A DNA stretch of 64,000 nucleotides from Acerihabitans arboris (GTDB taxonomy: Bacteria > Pseudomonadota > Gammaproteobacteria > Enterobacterales > Enterobacteriaceae), in assembly GCF_010131535.1 (NCBI RefSeq), contig NZ_WUBS01000001.1:124001-188000 (forward strand), given 5' to 3'. Below the pieces are notes generated by a model, which did no database searches, was not told the origin of the DNA, and saw nothing but the letters and a program-made list of their open reading frames with translations. Made by a program: the position numbers and the translations under genes. Each line of letters begins with the position of its first letter. Position 1 is the first letter of the stretch. Of this stretch, positions 9,161 to 20,746 are shown piece after piece.

Positions 9161-10564
9161 ATGAAAACGCAGGCTTTGTCCTTAAAAGAAAAAATCGGTT
9201 TCGGCATGGGTGACGCCGGCTGCAATATGGTATGGGGTTCCATAACCATGTTTCTGGCCTATTTCTACACCGACGTTTTTGCCCTGGCGCCGGCCCTGGT
9301 GGGCGTATTATTGCTATCGGTGCGTATCATCGACGCGGTCACCGACCCGATCATGGGCGCCATCGCCGACCGTACCCGTTCCCGCTGGGGCAGGTTCCGG
9401 CCCTATCTGCTGTGGCTGGCGGTCCCGTTCGCGGTGTTCAGTATTCTAATGTACACCACGCCGGACTGGAGCTATTCCGCCAAGGTGGTGTACGCCTTCG
9501 TCACCTATTTCCTCATGTCGCTGATTTACACCGCCATCAATATCCCCTACTGCTCGCTTGGCGGGGTGATATCCAACGATCCCCAGGAACGCGTATCCTG
9601 CCAGTCCTGGCGTTTTATCCTGGTCGGCGTGGCGACGCTGATCATTTCGCTGACCCTGCTGCCGATGGTGGATTGGTTTGGCGGCGGCAACCGGGCCAAA
9701 GGTTTTCAATGGGCCATGACGGTGTTATCGATTATCGGCTGCCTGATGTTCCTGTTCTGCTTTGCCACCGTGCGCGAGCGCGTCAAACCGGCCGTGCCGA
9801 CCAATGACGCGCTGAAAGCCGATCTGCGCGATATTTGGAAAAACGACCAATGGGTTCGCATTCTGCTGCTGACCTTTTTTAACGTCTGCCCCGGATTTAT
9901 CCGCATGGCGGCCACCATGTATTACGTCACCTACGCCATGGATAAGGCCTCCGGCTTCGCCAGCATGTTTATCAGCCTGGGCGTGGTGGGCATGATGATC
10001 GGCAGTTGGCTGGCCAAACCGCTGACCGATCGCTTTTGCAAACTGAAGGTCTTTTTCTGGACCAATATCATCCTGGCGCTGTTTTCCAGCGGCTTCTATT
10101 TCCTTAATCCCCACATGACCGCGCTTATCCTGGTGATGTACTTCGTGTTGAATATACTGCACCAGATCCCGTCGCCGCTGCACTGGTCCCTGATGGCGGA
10201 CGTGGATGACTACGGCGAATGGAAAACCGGCAAACGCATAACCGGCATCAGCTTTTCCGGCAACCTGTTTTTCCTTAAGGTCGGGCTGGCGGTGGCCGGC
10301 GCATTTGTCGGTTTTATCCTGTCAGCCTACGGTTACCGGGGCGACGCCATGACGCAAACTCCCGGCGCCGTGCAGGGTATCGTGCTGCTGTTTACCGTGA
10401 TCCCGGGCGTGGGTTACCTGATCACCGCCGGGGTGGTCAGGTTGTTGAAGGTGGATCGTGAGCTGATGCGCCAAATACAGGACGATCTGGAAAAACGCCG
10501 GGAGAATTACCATGAACTGGGCGAATGGCGCGAGGATAAACTGCTGGAAACCAAACATCCCTAA
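9161..10564 (+). CDS. GPH-family sugar:cation symporter (YicJ/YagG/XynP-like)
   Basis: Glycoside-pentoside-hexuronide:cation symporter, MFS fold, 467 residues with 12 predicted membrane segments. Family marks are the N-terminal GFGMGDAGCNMVW, the loop 2-3 motif DAVTDPIMGAIADRTRSRWGRFRPYLLW, and LHQIPSPLHWSLMADVDDYGEWKTG in the second half, which is typical of the YicJ/YagG/XynP branch that carries oligosaccharides such as xylosides. The start at 9161 is chosen because GGAGAG stands 9 bases before it; an upstream in-frame ATG at 9095 has no support. The next gene, a GH43 glycosidase, begins 27 bases after its stop, so the two form an uptake-and-cleavage pair, probably for arabinose- or xylose-containing oligosaccharides (inferred). 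Confidence 0.9.
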   Translation: MKTQALSLKEKIGFGMGDAGCNMVWGSITMFLAYFYTDVFALAPALVGVLLLSVRIIDAVTDPIMGAIADRTRSRWGRFRPYLLWLAVPFAVFSILMYTTPDWSYSAKVVYAFVTYFLMSLIYTAINIPYCSLGGVISNDPQERVSCQSWRFILVGVATLIISLTLLPMVDWFGGGNRAKGFQWAMTVLSIIGCLMFLFCFATVRERVKPAVPTNDALKADLRDIWKNDQWVRILLLTFFNVCPGFIRMAATMYYVTYAMDKASGFASMFISLGVVGMMIGSWLAKPLTDRFCKLKVFFWTNIILALFSSGFYFLNPHMTALILVMYFVLNILHQIPSPLHWSLMADVDDYGEWKTGKRITGISFSGNLFFLKVGLAVAGAFVGFILSAYGYRGDAMTQTPGAVQGIVLLFTVIPGVGYLITAGVVRLLKVDRELMRQIQDDLEKRRENYHELGEWREDKLLETKHP

Positions 10565-10591
10565 GCCGCAGACCAAACAGGAGATGCCATC

Positions 10592-11551
10592 ATGCACGCA
10601 GGACTTTGGCCGAATCCGCTGATTGAGCAGCGCGCCGATCCCTTTATTTACCGCCATCACGACGGCTATTACTATTTTATCGCCTCGGTGCCGGAATACG
10701 ACCGGCTGGAGATCCGCCGGGCCGTCACGCTCGCCGGCCTGGCGCGGGCCGAGCCGGCGGTGGTGTGGCGTAAGCATGCCCAGGGTGAAATGAGCGCGCT
10801 GATCTGGGCGCCGGAACTGCATTTTATCGAGGGGAAATGGATCATCTATTTTGCCGCCGCCCACTCGCCCGAGATTGTCGACGGGCTGTTCCAGCATCGC
10901 ATGTATGCCCTGGAGTGCGGCGCGGATAATCCGTTGACCGGGCAATGGCATGAAAGAGGCCGCATCATCACCCCGCTGGACACCTTTTCCCTGGATGCGA
11001 CGCACTTCGTCCACCAGGATAAGCATTACTACCTGTGGGCGCAGAAAGACCCGGCCATCCGGGGCAATTCCAATCTTTACCTGGCTGAAATGGCGACGCC
11101 CTGGCGGCTTAAAACCCCGCCGTCGATGATAAGCCGGCCGGAGCTGCCGTGGGAAATCATCGGCTTTTGGGTGAACGAAGGCCCGGCGTTCATCCGCCAC
11201 GGCCGGCGGCTGTTTATTACCTACTCGGCCAGCGCCACCGACGAGAATTATTGTATCGGTCTGTTATGGGCCGACGCGGACGCCGACATTACCGACCCGG
11301 CGCAGTGGCATAAGCTGCCGCAGCCGGTGTTTCGCACCCAGTGGCAACACCGCCAGTTCGGGCCGGGCCATAACAGCTTTACCGTCGGGGAACACGGCGA
11401 GGACGTGTTGGTCTATCACGCCCGCCCCTATACGGAAATCACCGGCGACCCGCTGTACGATCCCAACCGGCACACGCGGGTGAAAGCCTTTGGCTGGGAT
11501 GAGGAAGGCATGCCCCGCTTCGGCGAACCACCGGCGGACACTGTGGGATAG
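10592..11551 (+). CDS. Glycoside hydrolase family 43, probable alpha-L-arabinofuranosidase
   Basis: Five-bladed beta-propeller glycosidase of 319 residues without a signal peptide, so cytoplasmic. The GH43 catalytic trio can be placed: general base D16 (RADPFIY), pKa-modulating D135 (SLDATHF) and general acid E196 (WVNEGPAF). Overall it resembles bacterial single-domain GH43 arabinofuranosidases rather than the longer (about 535-residue) XynB/YagH xylosidases that usually accompany this transporter type in E. coli. Start codon ATG is preceded by AGGAG. It sits 27 bases after the GPH symporter gene. Substrate is inferred from the family only; beta-xylosidase activity is possible. Confidence 0.85.
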   Translation: MHAGLWPNPLIEQRADPFIYRHHDGYYYFIASVPEYDRLEIRRAVTLAGLARAEPAVVWRKHAQGEMSALIWAPELHFIEGKWIIYFAAAHSPEIVDGLFQHRMYALECGADNPLTGQWHERGRIITPLDTFSLDATHFVHQDKHYYLWAQKDPAIRGNSNLYLAEMATPWRLKTPPSMISRPELPWEIIGFWVNEGPAFIRHGRRLFITYSASATDENYCIGLLWADADADITDPAQWHKLPQPVFRTQWQHRQFGPGHNSFTVGEHGEDVLVYHARPYTEITGDPLYDPNRHTRVKAFGWDEEGMPRFGEPPADTVG

Positions 11552-11624
11552 CGCGATGAATACCGGTACGCGGAGCTGACCAGTGCTAACGCCTGCGGCC
11601 GATTGGCCGCGAACGCTCTCCGGG

Positions 11625-12475
11625 TTAAACCAGCGCGCCGTAAATGGTAAGCAGCGCAACCACCACCAGGATCACCTGGGTGATTTTTTTCGCCAGCGAT
11701 ACCGCCGCGCGCGGCGTCAGCACATCGTCCAGGTGCGGTTCCCGCGCCAGCGAGAACTGCGCCAGCCGGGTTAACACCTGATATTGCCCGGTATGCACAT
11801 CCGCCAGGGAGGCAAACCACGCGGGCAGGGCTTTTTCGCCGTGGCCCAGCAGCGCGTAGGCCACGCCCGCCAAACGTACCGGCGCCCAGTCCAGCCAGTG
11901 CAGCAGCATATCGATACCGGACTGCGCCCGCTTGAGCGGCGTGGAGCGACGCGCCATCCAGGTCTGGTACGCGCGCAGGAAAGCATAACCGGCCAGGACG
12001 ACCGGACCGTACGGGCCGCCGGCCACCAGCCAGAACAGCGGCGCCAGGTAGAAACGGAAATTGATCCACAACAGGGCGTTTTGCAGCTCGCGCAGGCGCT
12101 CTTCTTTATCGCAATCCACCGGCAGCCCGTGGATCAAGGCCAGTTCTTCGCTCATGGCGTCGCAGGCGTGGCTGTCGCTGGCGGCCGCGGCCCGCAGATA
12201 GGCCCGATAGTGCTTACGGATGCCGCCGGCGCCGATGCATAATAGTGAAATGACAATCCACAGCAGCAGCAGCGGCACGCCATAGAACCAGTTCGCCAGC
12301 AGCCGCAGGCATAACGCCACGATAATCATCCAGCACAGGGTCATGAGGATGGTCAGGGCCAGGGAGGCATGACGGAAGCGGACAAACACCCGTTCCAGAT
12401 GATGATCCAGCTGCCAGTGTTCGCCCTGTTTAAACAGGCGTTCCCAGGCCAGAACCAGTAGTAGTGTAAACAACG

Positions 12476-12479
<4 letters not shown>
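11625..12479 (-). CDS. ampE: Inner membrane protein AmpE
   Basis: Integral membrane protein linked to beta-lactamase induction signalling with AmpD; molecular role not settled. 284 residues, the same length as E. coli AmpE. It starts [29 protein letters not shown] and has four or so membrane segments, with a cytoplasmic-looking middle. Its start overlaps the ampD stop by 4 bases, so the two are translationally coupled as ampDE. Confidence 0.95.
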
Positions 12480-14038
<1,559 letters not shown>

Positions 14039-14157
14039 CTGCTCATTATGGCCCCTACGAAGCCGCTTCCCCACCGCGGTATACGGACGCTTCATACCCT
14101 ATGGGCGCTCCGGGCAGTTCGCTGGCATCAGGCAGGCGCGCCATACGCGCTGCACAG

Positions 14158-14187
14158 GCCTTCGGTCATCTCCGAAGGCTTTTTTTT
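14158..14187 (+). terminator. Terminator downstream of nadC
   Basis: Stem GCCTTCGG / CCGAAGGC with a 6-base loop followed by eight T residues (14180-14187), about 120 bases after the nadC stop. Confidence 0.85.
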
Positions 14188-14350
14188 ACTCTCCTTGTCG
14201 TTGATTTTGCGGTTTCCCACGCAAAATTCCTAAACCGCAGGTAACCTATCGCGTTTTTTTGCCATCAGCTGTCCTGTATGGCGGTTTGCCACTGTCCGCC
14301 CACCGCCGTTAACGCTAAGGTCGGCACAGGATCAACAGCGAGGGAAACGC

Positions 14351-14791
14351 GTGATTAATCAACAGGGATTTACGCTGGTGGAGCTGATGGTGGTGATCGC
14401 CATCATTGCCATGCTCAGCGCCATCGGCCTGCCGGGCTATCAGCGCTACCTGGATAAGGCCGCCATGACCGATATGCTGCAAATGCTCACGCCCTATAAG
14501 TCGGCGGTGGAGCTGTGCGCGCTGCAACAGGGCGAGGTCAAGGCGTGCCACGCGGGCACCAGCGGCATCCCCGAAAGCATGACGTCGCGTTATGTGGAAC
14601 GGGTAACGGTTCAAGACGGCGTTATCAGCCTGACCGGGCGGCAGGCGCTCCAGGGGCTTGCCCTGACGCTGACGCCCGGGCGCCACGGCACCGGGCTGCG
14701 CTGGAGCAGCGCCTGCCAGGCCACGGAAAATGCCGGCCATCTGGTCGGGCCCTGCCAGGGGTTGTTTCGCATGGACCACGGGCGGGAGTAA
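14351..14791 (+). CDS. ppdD: Type IV major prepilin PpdD
   Basis: Type IVa pilin subunit. 146 residues; a very short leader MINQQG precedes the prepilin peptidase site G/FTLVELMVV, with the conserved Glu at mature position 5, followed by the hydrophobic assembly helix MVVIAIIAMLSAIGLPGYQRYL. A C-terminal disulfide pair is likely (C119/C133 region; also a pair at about 57 and 66). The start is GTG with AGGGA upstream. It leads the ppdD-hofB-hofC cluster, the same order as in E. coli, where the pilus is made by these plus other hof genes located elsewhere. Confidence 0.93.
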   Translation: MINQQGFTLVELMVVIAIIAMLSAIGLPGYQRYLDKAAMTDMLQMLTPYKSAVELCALQQGEVKACHAGTSGIPESMTSRYVERVTVQDGVISLTGRQALQGLALTLTPGRHGTGLRWSSACQATENAGHLVGPCQGLFRMDHGRE

Positions 14792-14796
14792 GCGGG

Positions 14797-16089
14797 ATGA
14801 CGACACCCTATGATGAAACGGCGCTGGACGACTATATCGGCGCGCTGCTGGATCAGGCCCTGGCGCTTAAGGCGTCCGATATCCATATCGAGCCCGTGGG
14901 CGCGGCGGAATATCGCATCCGGCTGCGCGTGGACGGCCTGCTACGGGAAAGCGCCCATTGCGCGCCCTTGCTTGCCGCCAGGCTGCTGGTGTGTCTGAAA
15001 ATGCGGGCGCGGCTGGATATTGCCGAGCGGCGGCGGCCCCAGGACGGGCAGTTTGCGTTCGGCCCGCCGGACAGGCGCTGCTCATGCCGGCTCTCCACCC
15101 TGCCCACGCTGCGCGGCGAAAAGCTGGTGCTGCGCCTGCTACGCGGCACGCCGGAAAACCTGACCCTGGAACGCCTGGGCATGCCGACGGCCATGCGCCG
15201 CCGGTTCCTGCGTATCCTGCATCGTCCCCAGGGGCTGATTTTGCTTACCGGGCCGACCGGCAGCGGTAAAACCATGACGCTATACAGCGCCCTGAATGCC
15301 CTGGCGGGCGACAGGCTTAATATTTGCAGCGTCGAAGATCCGGTGGAAATACCGCTGCCGGGCATGACCCAGTGCCAGGTCAACGTCAAGGCGCAGCTAG
15401 ATTTTCCGGTGCTGCTGCGCGCCCTGCTCCGGCAGGATCCCGATGTCATCATGGTAGGCGAAATACGCGATCGCGAGACCGCCGCCATGGCGGTCAATTC
15501 CGCCCAGACCGGGCATCTGGTGCTGGCTACCCTGCACGCCCTGTCGGCCGGCGACGCCGCGCGGCGGCTTACCCAGTTTGGACCGCGGGCGGGGCAGGTG
15601 CACTCCGCGCTGCTGCTGGTGATGGCCCAGCGCCTGGTCAGGCTGCTATGCCCCCGGTGCCGGCGCGAGGTCCGCACGCACGATGAACCGGTGGTGCGGC
15701 TGCCGCCCGGCTGGGTCCCGCAACGCGTTTGGCAGGCAGCTGGCTGCGAGCATTGCCACCAAGGTTATGCCGGACGGCGCGGGATTTTTCATTTGCTGCC
15801 GTCGCAGCCATTCGCCCGTGACAAAACGTACCCGGGGGAAGGTATAGCAGACGGCACCGGGCAGGTAGCGGATAGCGCCATAGGCGAAGCGGCAAGCATT
15901 GGGGCTGCGCCGGTAAGCAGCGGATACCTGACAGCGGGCGGTGGGCGCAGCGTGAAAAATCCCGGGGAGATATCGAACGGCCAGCGTCGGCGGGGTCCCT
16001 CGGGGCTGTGGCGCGCGGGCCTGATATTGGCGGCGCGGGGAGTCACATCCCTTGATGAACTGGCGCGGGTACTGGGGGAGCCGGTATGA
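14797..16089 (+). CDS. hofB: Type IV pilus assembly ATPase HofB (GspE/PilB family)
   Basis: Secretion ATPase that powers pilus polymerisation from the cytoplasmic face. 430 residues (E. coli HofB 461). Walker A GPTGSGKT at 152-159, Asp box and Walker B VIMVGEIRDRETA at about 217-229, and a zinc-binding tetracysteine CPRC (285-288) / CEHC (317-320). It starts at ATG 14797, 5 bases after ppdD, with a GCGGG purine stretch only. Residues about 342-403 are Gly/Ser/Ala/Arg-rich and do not look like the rest of the family, although the following WRAGLILAARGVTSLDELARVLGE is a normal family C-terminus. Ends overlapping hofC by 4 bases. Confidence 0.93.
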   Translation: MTTPYDETALDDYIGALLDQALALKASDIHIEPVGAAEYRIRLRVDGLLRESAHCAPLLAARLLVCLKMRARLDIAERRRPQDGQFAFGPPDRRCSCRLSTLPTLRGEKLVLRLLRGTPENLTLERLGMPTAMRRRFLRILHRPQGLILLTGPTGSGKTMTLYSALNALAGDRLNICSVEDPVEIPLPGMTQCQVNVKAQLDFPVLLRALLRQDPDVIMVGEIRDRETAAMAVNSAQTGHLVLATLHALSAGDAARRLTQFGPRAGQVHSALLLVMAQRLVRLLCPRCRREVRTHDEPVVRLPPGWVPQRVWQAAGCEHCHQGYAGRRGIFHLLPSQPFARDKTYPGEGIADGTGQVADSAIGEAASIGAAPVSSGYLTAGGGRSVKNPGEISNGQRRRGPSGLWRAGLILAARGVTSLDELARVLGEPV

Positions 16090-17291
16090 CTGGTTATTGG
16101 CTCTACTCCTGGCGCGGACTGTCACCGGCGGGGGACATTCAGGCGGGACACAGTATCGGCCGGGATAAAACCTCGGTGCGCCAATTATTAATCCGCCAGG
16201 AGTTGCAGCCGTTCCGCGTACGCACTATCGGCTACCTGGGGACCGGTTATTGGCAAAAACCCCAGCTTGCCAGTATCACATCACAGTTGGCCGCGCTGCT
16301 CGGCGCGGGGTTGCCGCTCAGGGAGAGCCTGCATCTGCTGGCTGAGGATCACCCACGCGCCGGTTGGCGATGCCTGCTGCGGCTGCTGGGCGATAAAATC
16401 GAGCAGGGCCTGACCTTTTCCCAGGCCATGGCCGATTTTCCCCAGGTGTTCCCGCCGGTCTACTGCGCCATGATGACGCTTGGCGAGCTTACCGGCCGGC
16501 TGGACCGCTGCTGCCTGGCGCTTGCCGACCACGAGGAACGGCTCGGGCGGTTAAAACAGAAGGTGCTGGGCGCGCTGCGTTATCCGGCGTTTATCCTGCT
16601 GACGGCAACGGCGGTCATGGCGCTTATCCTGATCTGGGTACTGCCGGAATTTGCCCGGCTGTACGCCGGGAGCAATGTGCCCCTGCCCTGGCCGACCCGC
16701 TGCCTGCTGGCCATGGCGCAGGGCGCGGCGGACCATGCGCTGCCGCTGCTGATCCTGCTGACGACTATCTATGCATGCTGGCGTCGGTTAGGTTATCACC
16801 ATGGCCGATGGCGGCGGCTCATCCAGGCTGGATTGTTATATCTGCCCGGTGTGGGAACGCTGATGCGCCATCACGCCACCTGCCAGTTGTTCCAGACCCT
16901 GGCCATGACCCACCCGGCCGGCGTGCCGCTGGATAGCGGGCTGGAGATGGCCGCGCGCACCCTGGGCCACCCCGCATATGGCGATGCCGTCACGCAGCTG
17001 CGCCGGCATATCCAGCAAGGATACGCCCTGCACCAGGCATTTTACCGCCATCGCCTGTTCCCGCCCCATTGCCATCAGCTTATCAAGACCGGCGAGTATT
17101 CCGGCACGCTGGATGAGGTGTTCCGCCAGTTGGCGCGGATACATGAGCAGCAAACGCGCCAGCGCGCCGACGCGCTGGCGCAACTGGCCGAGCCTCTGCT
17201 GCTGTTTATTATGGGCGGACTGGTCTGCGCGCTGGTGATGGCGCTGTATTTGCCGCTGCTGCAAATCGGCGACCTGTTCGGCCGCCTATGA
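16086..17291 (+). CDS. hofC: Type IV pilus inner-membrane platform protein HofC (GspF/PilC family)
   Basis: Polytopic platform protein of the pilus machine. 401 residues (E. coli about 400) with two GspF repeats, each followed by membrane segments: PAFILLTATAVMALILIWVLPEF near 165-190 and LLLFIMGGLVCALVMALYLPLL near the C-terminus. Motifs GAGLPLRESL and GELTGRLD (first repeat) and KTGEYSGTLDEVF (second repeat) are typical. ATGA overlap with hofB indicates coupled translation. Confidence 0.94.
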   Translation: MTGYWLYSWRGLSPAGDIQAGHSIGRDKTSVRQLLIRQELQPFRVRTIGYLGTGYWQKPQLASITSQLAALLGAGLPLRESLHLLAEDHPRAGWRCLLRLLGDKIEQGLTFSQAMADFPQVFPPVYCAMMTLGELTGRLDRCCLALADHEERLGRLKQKVLGALRYPAFILLTATAVMALILIWVLPEFARLYAGSNVPLPWPTRCLLAMAQGAADHALPLLILLTTIYACWRRLGYHHGRWRRLIQAGLLYLPGVGTLMRHHATCQLFQTLAMTHPAGVPLDSGLEMAARTLGHPAYGDAVTQLRRHIQQGYALHQAFYRHRLFPPHCHQLIKTGEYSGTLDEVFRQLARIHEQQTRQRADALAQLAEPLLLFIMGGLVCALVMALYLPLLQIGDLFGRL

Positions 17292-17350
17292 GAACAATGA
17301 GCAGCCAGCTATCGTGCGCGGTGGATAATAGCTGGAAACAGAAACAGGGA

Positions 17351-18394
17351 TTAGAGCTGAGTAAACACCTGGTTTTCCTGCTCGGCCACCCGGATAAAGG
17401 TGGTGCGCTTGGTCAATTCCTTTAAGCGCGAGGCCCCCACATAGGTACAGGCCGAGCGCAATCCGCCCAGGATATCGCGAATCGAGTGTTCTACCGGCCC
17501 GCGCAGCGGTAGCCTGACGGTTTTACCTTCCGCCGCCCGATACTGTGCCACGCCGCCAACGTGGCGATTCATGGCGGACTCGGAGCTCATGCCGTAGAAC
17601 AGCATGAATTTCTCGCCGTTCTCTTCCACCAGCGTACCTTCACATTCGTCGTGTCCGGCCAGCATGCCGCCCAGCATGACAAAATCCGCGCCGCCGCCAA
17701 AGGCCTTTGCCACGTCGCCCGGCACCGAGCAGCCGCCGTCGCTGACAATCTGGCCGCTCAGGCCATGGGCGGCGTCCGCGCATTCGATAACCGCGGACAA
17801 CTGCGGATAACCGACGCCGGTCTTGACCCGGGTAGTGCACACCGAGCCCGGCCCGATACCCACCTTGACAATATCGGCGCCCGACAGGATCAGTTCCTCG
17901 ACCATTTCGCCGGTGACCACGTTACCGGCGCAGATAACGTTATTGGGGCAGGCCTCGCGCGCTTTCTGCAGAAAATTGACGAAATGTTCGGAATAACCGT
18001 TAGCCACGTCGATACAGATAAAGGTCAATAACGGCGACAAGGCCAGGATCTGCTTCATTTTCACGAAGTCGGCTTCCGACGTGCCGGTGGAGACCATCAC
18101 ATGGCGTAAAATTGATTCCGGGACCCGCGCAACAAAAGCGCGCCATTGTTCCACGGTATAGTGTTTATGCACCGCGGTGACGACATCAAAGGACGCCAGC
18201 GCTTCCGCCATGCGGAAGGTGCCGACGGTATCCATGTTGGCGGCGATGATGGGGACGCCCGACCAGGTGCATCCAGGGTGCTTAAAGGTAAACTCACGTT
18301 GCAGTTCTACGTCGGAGCGACTTTTCAGGGTCGAACGCTTGGGGCGGATCAGTACGTCTTTAAAACCTAACTTAATATCTTCTTCAATACGCAT
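17351..18394 (-). CDS. guaC: GMP reductase
   Basis: NADPH-dependent deamination of GMP to IMP in purine salvage. 347 residues, same as E. coli. IMPDH/GMPR barrel with catalytic C186 in [10 protein letters not shown], the N-terminal NMDTVGT loop and the [23 protein letters not shown] phosphate-binding region. Divergent from coaE across 191 bases, convergent with hofC. Confidence 0.97.
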   Translation of the reverse strand: MRIEEDIKLGFKDVLIRPKRSTLKSRSDVELQREFTFKHPGCTWSGVPIIAANMDTVGTFRMAEALASFDVVTAVHKHYTVEQWRAFVARVPESILRHVMVSTGTSEADFVKMKQILALSPLLTFICIDVANGYSEHFVNFLQKAREACPNNVICAGNVVTGEMVEELILSGADIVKVGIGPGSVCTTRVKTGVGYPQLSAVIECADAAHGLSGQIVSDGGCSVPGDVAKAFGGGADFVMLGGMLAGHDECEGTLVEENGEKFMLFYGMSSESAMNRHVGGVAQYRAAEGKTVRLPLRGPVEHSIRDILGGLRSACTYVGASRLKELTKRTTFIRVAEQENQVFTQL

Positions 18395-18585
18395 AACGGA
18401 TTTTCCTGGTCAATGGCGACGAATCGCTTATAAAGTTCGGGTACGTAATGCCAATTCCAGTAACGGTATCATACGCCGGATTATTCTTACGGCAAGACTG
18501 CGAAAACCGCCCGATATACGCTACAATCGTACCAATTTATCTGCGAACGGGCGGAAAGGGATACAGTAAGGAGAGAATAGACTGT

Positions 18586-19200
18586 ATGCGTTATATTGTT
18601 GCATTAACAGGGGGAATTGGCAGTGGCAAAAGTACCGTGGCCAACGCTTTCGCCGAACTGGGTGCCACGATTGTCGACGCCGATGTAATCGCCCGCCAGG
18701 TTGTGGAGCCGGGTACCGACGCGCTGCGGGCAATACATGCCCGTTTTGGCGCCGGTATCATGTTGCCCGACGGCCGGCTTGACCGCGCGCTGCTGCGGCA
18801 ACACGTATTCAGTTCCCCGGCCGATAAGGCATGGCTTAACCGTTTGCTGCATCCGCTTATTCAACAAGAAACCCGCCAACAGATGGCCCGCGCCGACGGA
18901 CGTTATGTGCTATGGGTGGTGCCGCTGTTAATTGAAAACCAGTTGCAGTCCCAGGCAGATCGGGTACTGGTGGTCGATGTCGGCACCGATGTCCAGATCG
19001 CCCGCACCCTGAGCCGCGACGGCATCAGCCGCAGCCAAATAAACAACATTCTTGCCGCGCAGGCTTCACGCGAACAGCGTCTGGCCTGTGCCGACGATAT
19101 TATCGATAATAGCGGGCGTCCCGAAGAGATAACGGCCGAGGTGGCAAACCTGCACCGCCGTTATCTTCAGCTTGCGGCATCAGCAACCCGACAGGATTAA
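18586..19200 (+). CDS. coaE: Dephospho-CoA kinase
   Basis: Last step of coenzyme A synthesis: phosphorylates the 3'-hydroxyl of dephospho-CoA. 204 residues; P-loop GGIGSGKS at 9-16, DADVIARQV substrate region. I take the start at 18586 ([10 protein letters not shown]), which matches the family; the in-frame ATG at 18448 would add 46 unsupported residues. AAGGAG is about 12 bases upstream. First gene of coaE-zapD-yacG, with zapD 5 bases away. Confidence 0.96.
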   Translation: MRYIVALTGGIGSGKSTVANAFAELGATIVDADVIARQVVEPGTDALRAIHARFGAGIMLPDGRLDRALLRQHVFSSPADKAWLNRLLHPLIQQETRQQMARADGRYVLWVVPLLIENQLQSQADRVLVVDVGTDVQIARTLSRDGISRSQINNILAAQASREQRLACADDIIDNSGRPEEITAEVANLHRRYLQLAASATRQD

Positions 19201-19205
19201 TTATA

Positions 19206-19961
19206 ATGAGTGACGTCTACTCGACAACGGTGCTTTTTGAGCATCCGCTAAATGAAAAAATGCGCACCTGGCTGCGTTTGGAATTTTTACTGCAACAACT
19301 TTATAACTATCCGACGTTGTCTGACATCTCGAGCGCGCTGCCGTTTTTTCGCAGCCTATCCGATTTGCAGGATGTGCTCGAACGCGGCGATGTACGCACC
19401 GAAATGCTCAAGGAACTGGACCGGCAGCAGCAAAAGATGCTGCAATGGGACGGAGTGCCGGGCGTCGACAGCGATCGCGTGCGGGCGCTGCGCGGCGAAT
19501 TAAAACACTGCGCCGCGGTGTTGATGGCCGCGCCGCGCCTGGGCCAGGCGGTGCGCGAAGACCGTTTGATCGGCTCGGTGCGTCAGCGCCTGTCAATCCC
19601 CGGCGGCTGCTGCAGCTTCGATCTGCCCGGCCTGCATATCTGGCTGCATTTGCCGCAAACCGTGCGCGACCAGCAGGTAAACATTTGGCTGAAAACCTTC
19701 GAACCGTTGCACAACGCGTTAACCATTACGCTTGATCTCGTACGCCATTCCGAACCCTTTAAGAACCAGATCAGCCTGAACGGTTTTTTCCAGGATAACG
19801 CCGAGGACGCCGATCTGCTGCGTATGCGCATCCCGCTGGTGTCCCAGCTCTATCCGCAGGTTTCCGGCCATAAAACCCGCTATGCCATCCGGTTTTTATC
19901 CCTGGACAGCGAAAACGGCGTGGTGCCAAACCGTTTGCCCTTCGAATTGGCCTGCTGCTGA
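19206..19961 (+). CDS. zapD: Cell division protein ZapD
   Basis: Cytoplasmic Z-ring-associated protein that crosslinks FtsZ filaments through the FtsZ C-terminal tail. 251 residues (E. coli 247); DUF1342 family, N-terminal [19 protein letters not shown] and [19 protein letters not shown] are conserved. Only 5 bases after coaE, so cotranscribed; its partner ftsZ is encoded about 6 kb away in the same window. Confidence 0.96.
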   Translation: MSDVYSTTVLFEHPLNEKMRTWLRLEFLLQQLYNYPTLSDISSALPFFRSLSDLQDVLERGDVRTEMLKELDRQQQKMLQWDGVPGVDSDRVRALRGELKHCAAVLMAAPRLGQAVREDRLIGSVRQRLSIPGGCCSFDLPGLHIWLHLPQTVRDQQVNIWLKTFEPLHNALTITLDLVRHSEPFKNQISLNGFFQDNAEDADLLRMRIPLVSQLYPQVSGHKTRYAIRFLSLDSENGVVPNRLPFELACC

Positions 19962-20039
19962 TCTATTGCGTTATGATAGAAGGCTAGCTTGGCGGCTAAG
20001 GTGCGGCCAGACGGGTTGTTAAGGTTCCAGGAGTTAATA

Positions 20040-20237
20040 GTGAATAACGATATCATCGTAGTAAACTGCCCCACCTGCGGCGCGGACGTCGAGTGGAATG
20101 CACAAAGCAAGTTCCGGCCTTTTTGCAGCAAACGCTGCCAGCTGATCGACCTTGGCGAGTGGGCCGATGAGGAAAAATTTATTCCCAGCGACGCGCAGAT
20201 CAACGACAGCGAAGACTGGAGCGAGGATCAGCGCTGA
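20040..20237 (+). CDS. yacG: DNA gyrase inhibitor YacG
   Basis: Small zinc protein of 65 residues reported in E. coli to bind GyrB and inhibit gyrase. Zinc ligands C10, C13 (NCPTCG) and C29, C33 (FCSKRC), then the conserved [12 protein letters not shown]. The start is GTG at 20040: AGGAG at 20029-20033 is 6 bases before it, and this matches the family length. Third gene after coaE-zapD. Confidence 0.93.
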   Translation: MNNDIIVVNCPTCGADVEWNAQSKFRPFCSKRCQLIDLGEWADEEKFIPSDAQINDSEDWSEDQR

Positions 20238-20260
20238 ATTCCAGCGCTGCGCGCATAATG

Positions 20261-20279
20261 TCGCCCCGTGGCGGGGCGA
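20261..20279. terminator. Hairpin between convergent yacG and mutT
   Basis: Eight-base stem TCGCCCCG / CGGGGCGA with a 3-base loop lies 24 bases after yacG and 15 bases after mutT (reading each strand). Neither side has a clear T-run, so termination activity is uncertain. Confidence 0.4.
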
Positions 20280-20293
20280 TGGGATGGGGTAGG

Positions 20294-20692
20294 TTAAGTC
20301 GCGGCGATAAGCTGGCGAATAATCGACGCATTGGCGGGCGGAAATTCATCGGCCCGCAGTTCCGCCTGGGGGCACCAGCGCACCGGCTGCCCCTCTTTAC
20401 CATAAGGCGTGCCCTGCCAATCCTCGACCAGGAAAAAATAGAAGGCCATGTTACGATCGGCAAACTGGTGCTGGCTGGTCGCCAACAGCTCGACCCGCTC
20501 AACCTTGATGCCCGTCTCTTCCAGCAGCTCCCGGATTAACGCCTGTTCCGGGGTTTCGCCTGCTTCCATTTTACCGCCGGGAAACTCCCAGAAACCGCCC
20601 ATATGCGCATCCGCCGGCCGCTGGGCGATAAAAATCTGATGTTGCGCATTACGGATAATGCCTACGGCAATTGTGCGTATATTCATTGTCAC
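20294..20692 (-). CDS. mutT: 8-oxo-dGTP diphosphatase MutT
   Basis: Nudix hydrolase that clears 8-oxo-dGTP and prevents A:T to C:G transversions. 132 residues; Nudix box GGKMEAGETPEQALIRELLEE. The start is probably GTG at 20692 with GGAG 5 bases upstream; ATG two codons downstream (20686) is the alternative. It lies downstream of secA and may be read from the same transcript, as in E. coli secM-secA-mutT. Confidence 0.95.
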   Translation of the reverse strand: MTMNIRTIAVGIIRNAQHQIFIAQRPADAHMGGFWEFPGGKMEAGETPEQALIRELLEETGIKVERVELLATSQHQFADRNMAFYFFLVEDWQGTPYGKEGQPVRWCPQAELRADEFPPANASIIRQLIAAT

Positions 20693-20746
20693 AGGTACTC
20701 CGATAAAATGATCCTGGTGCTCGTCAGACTCATCGGCAGGTTGGCA

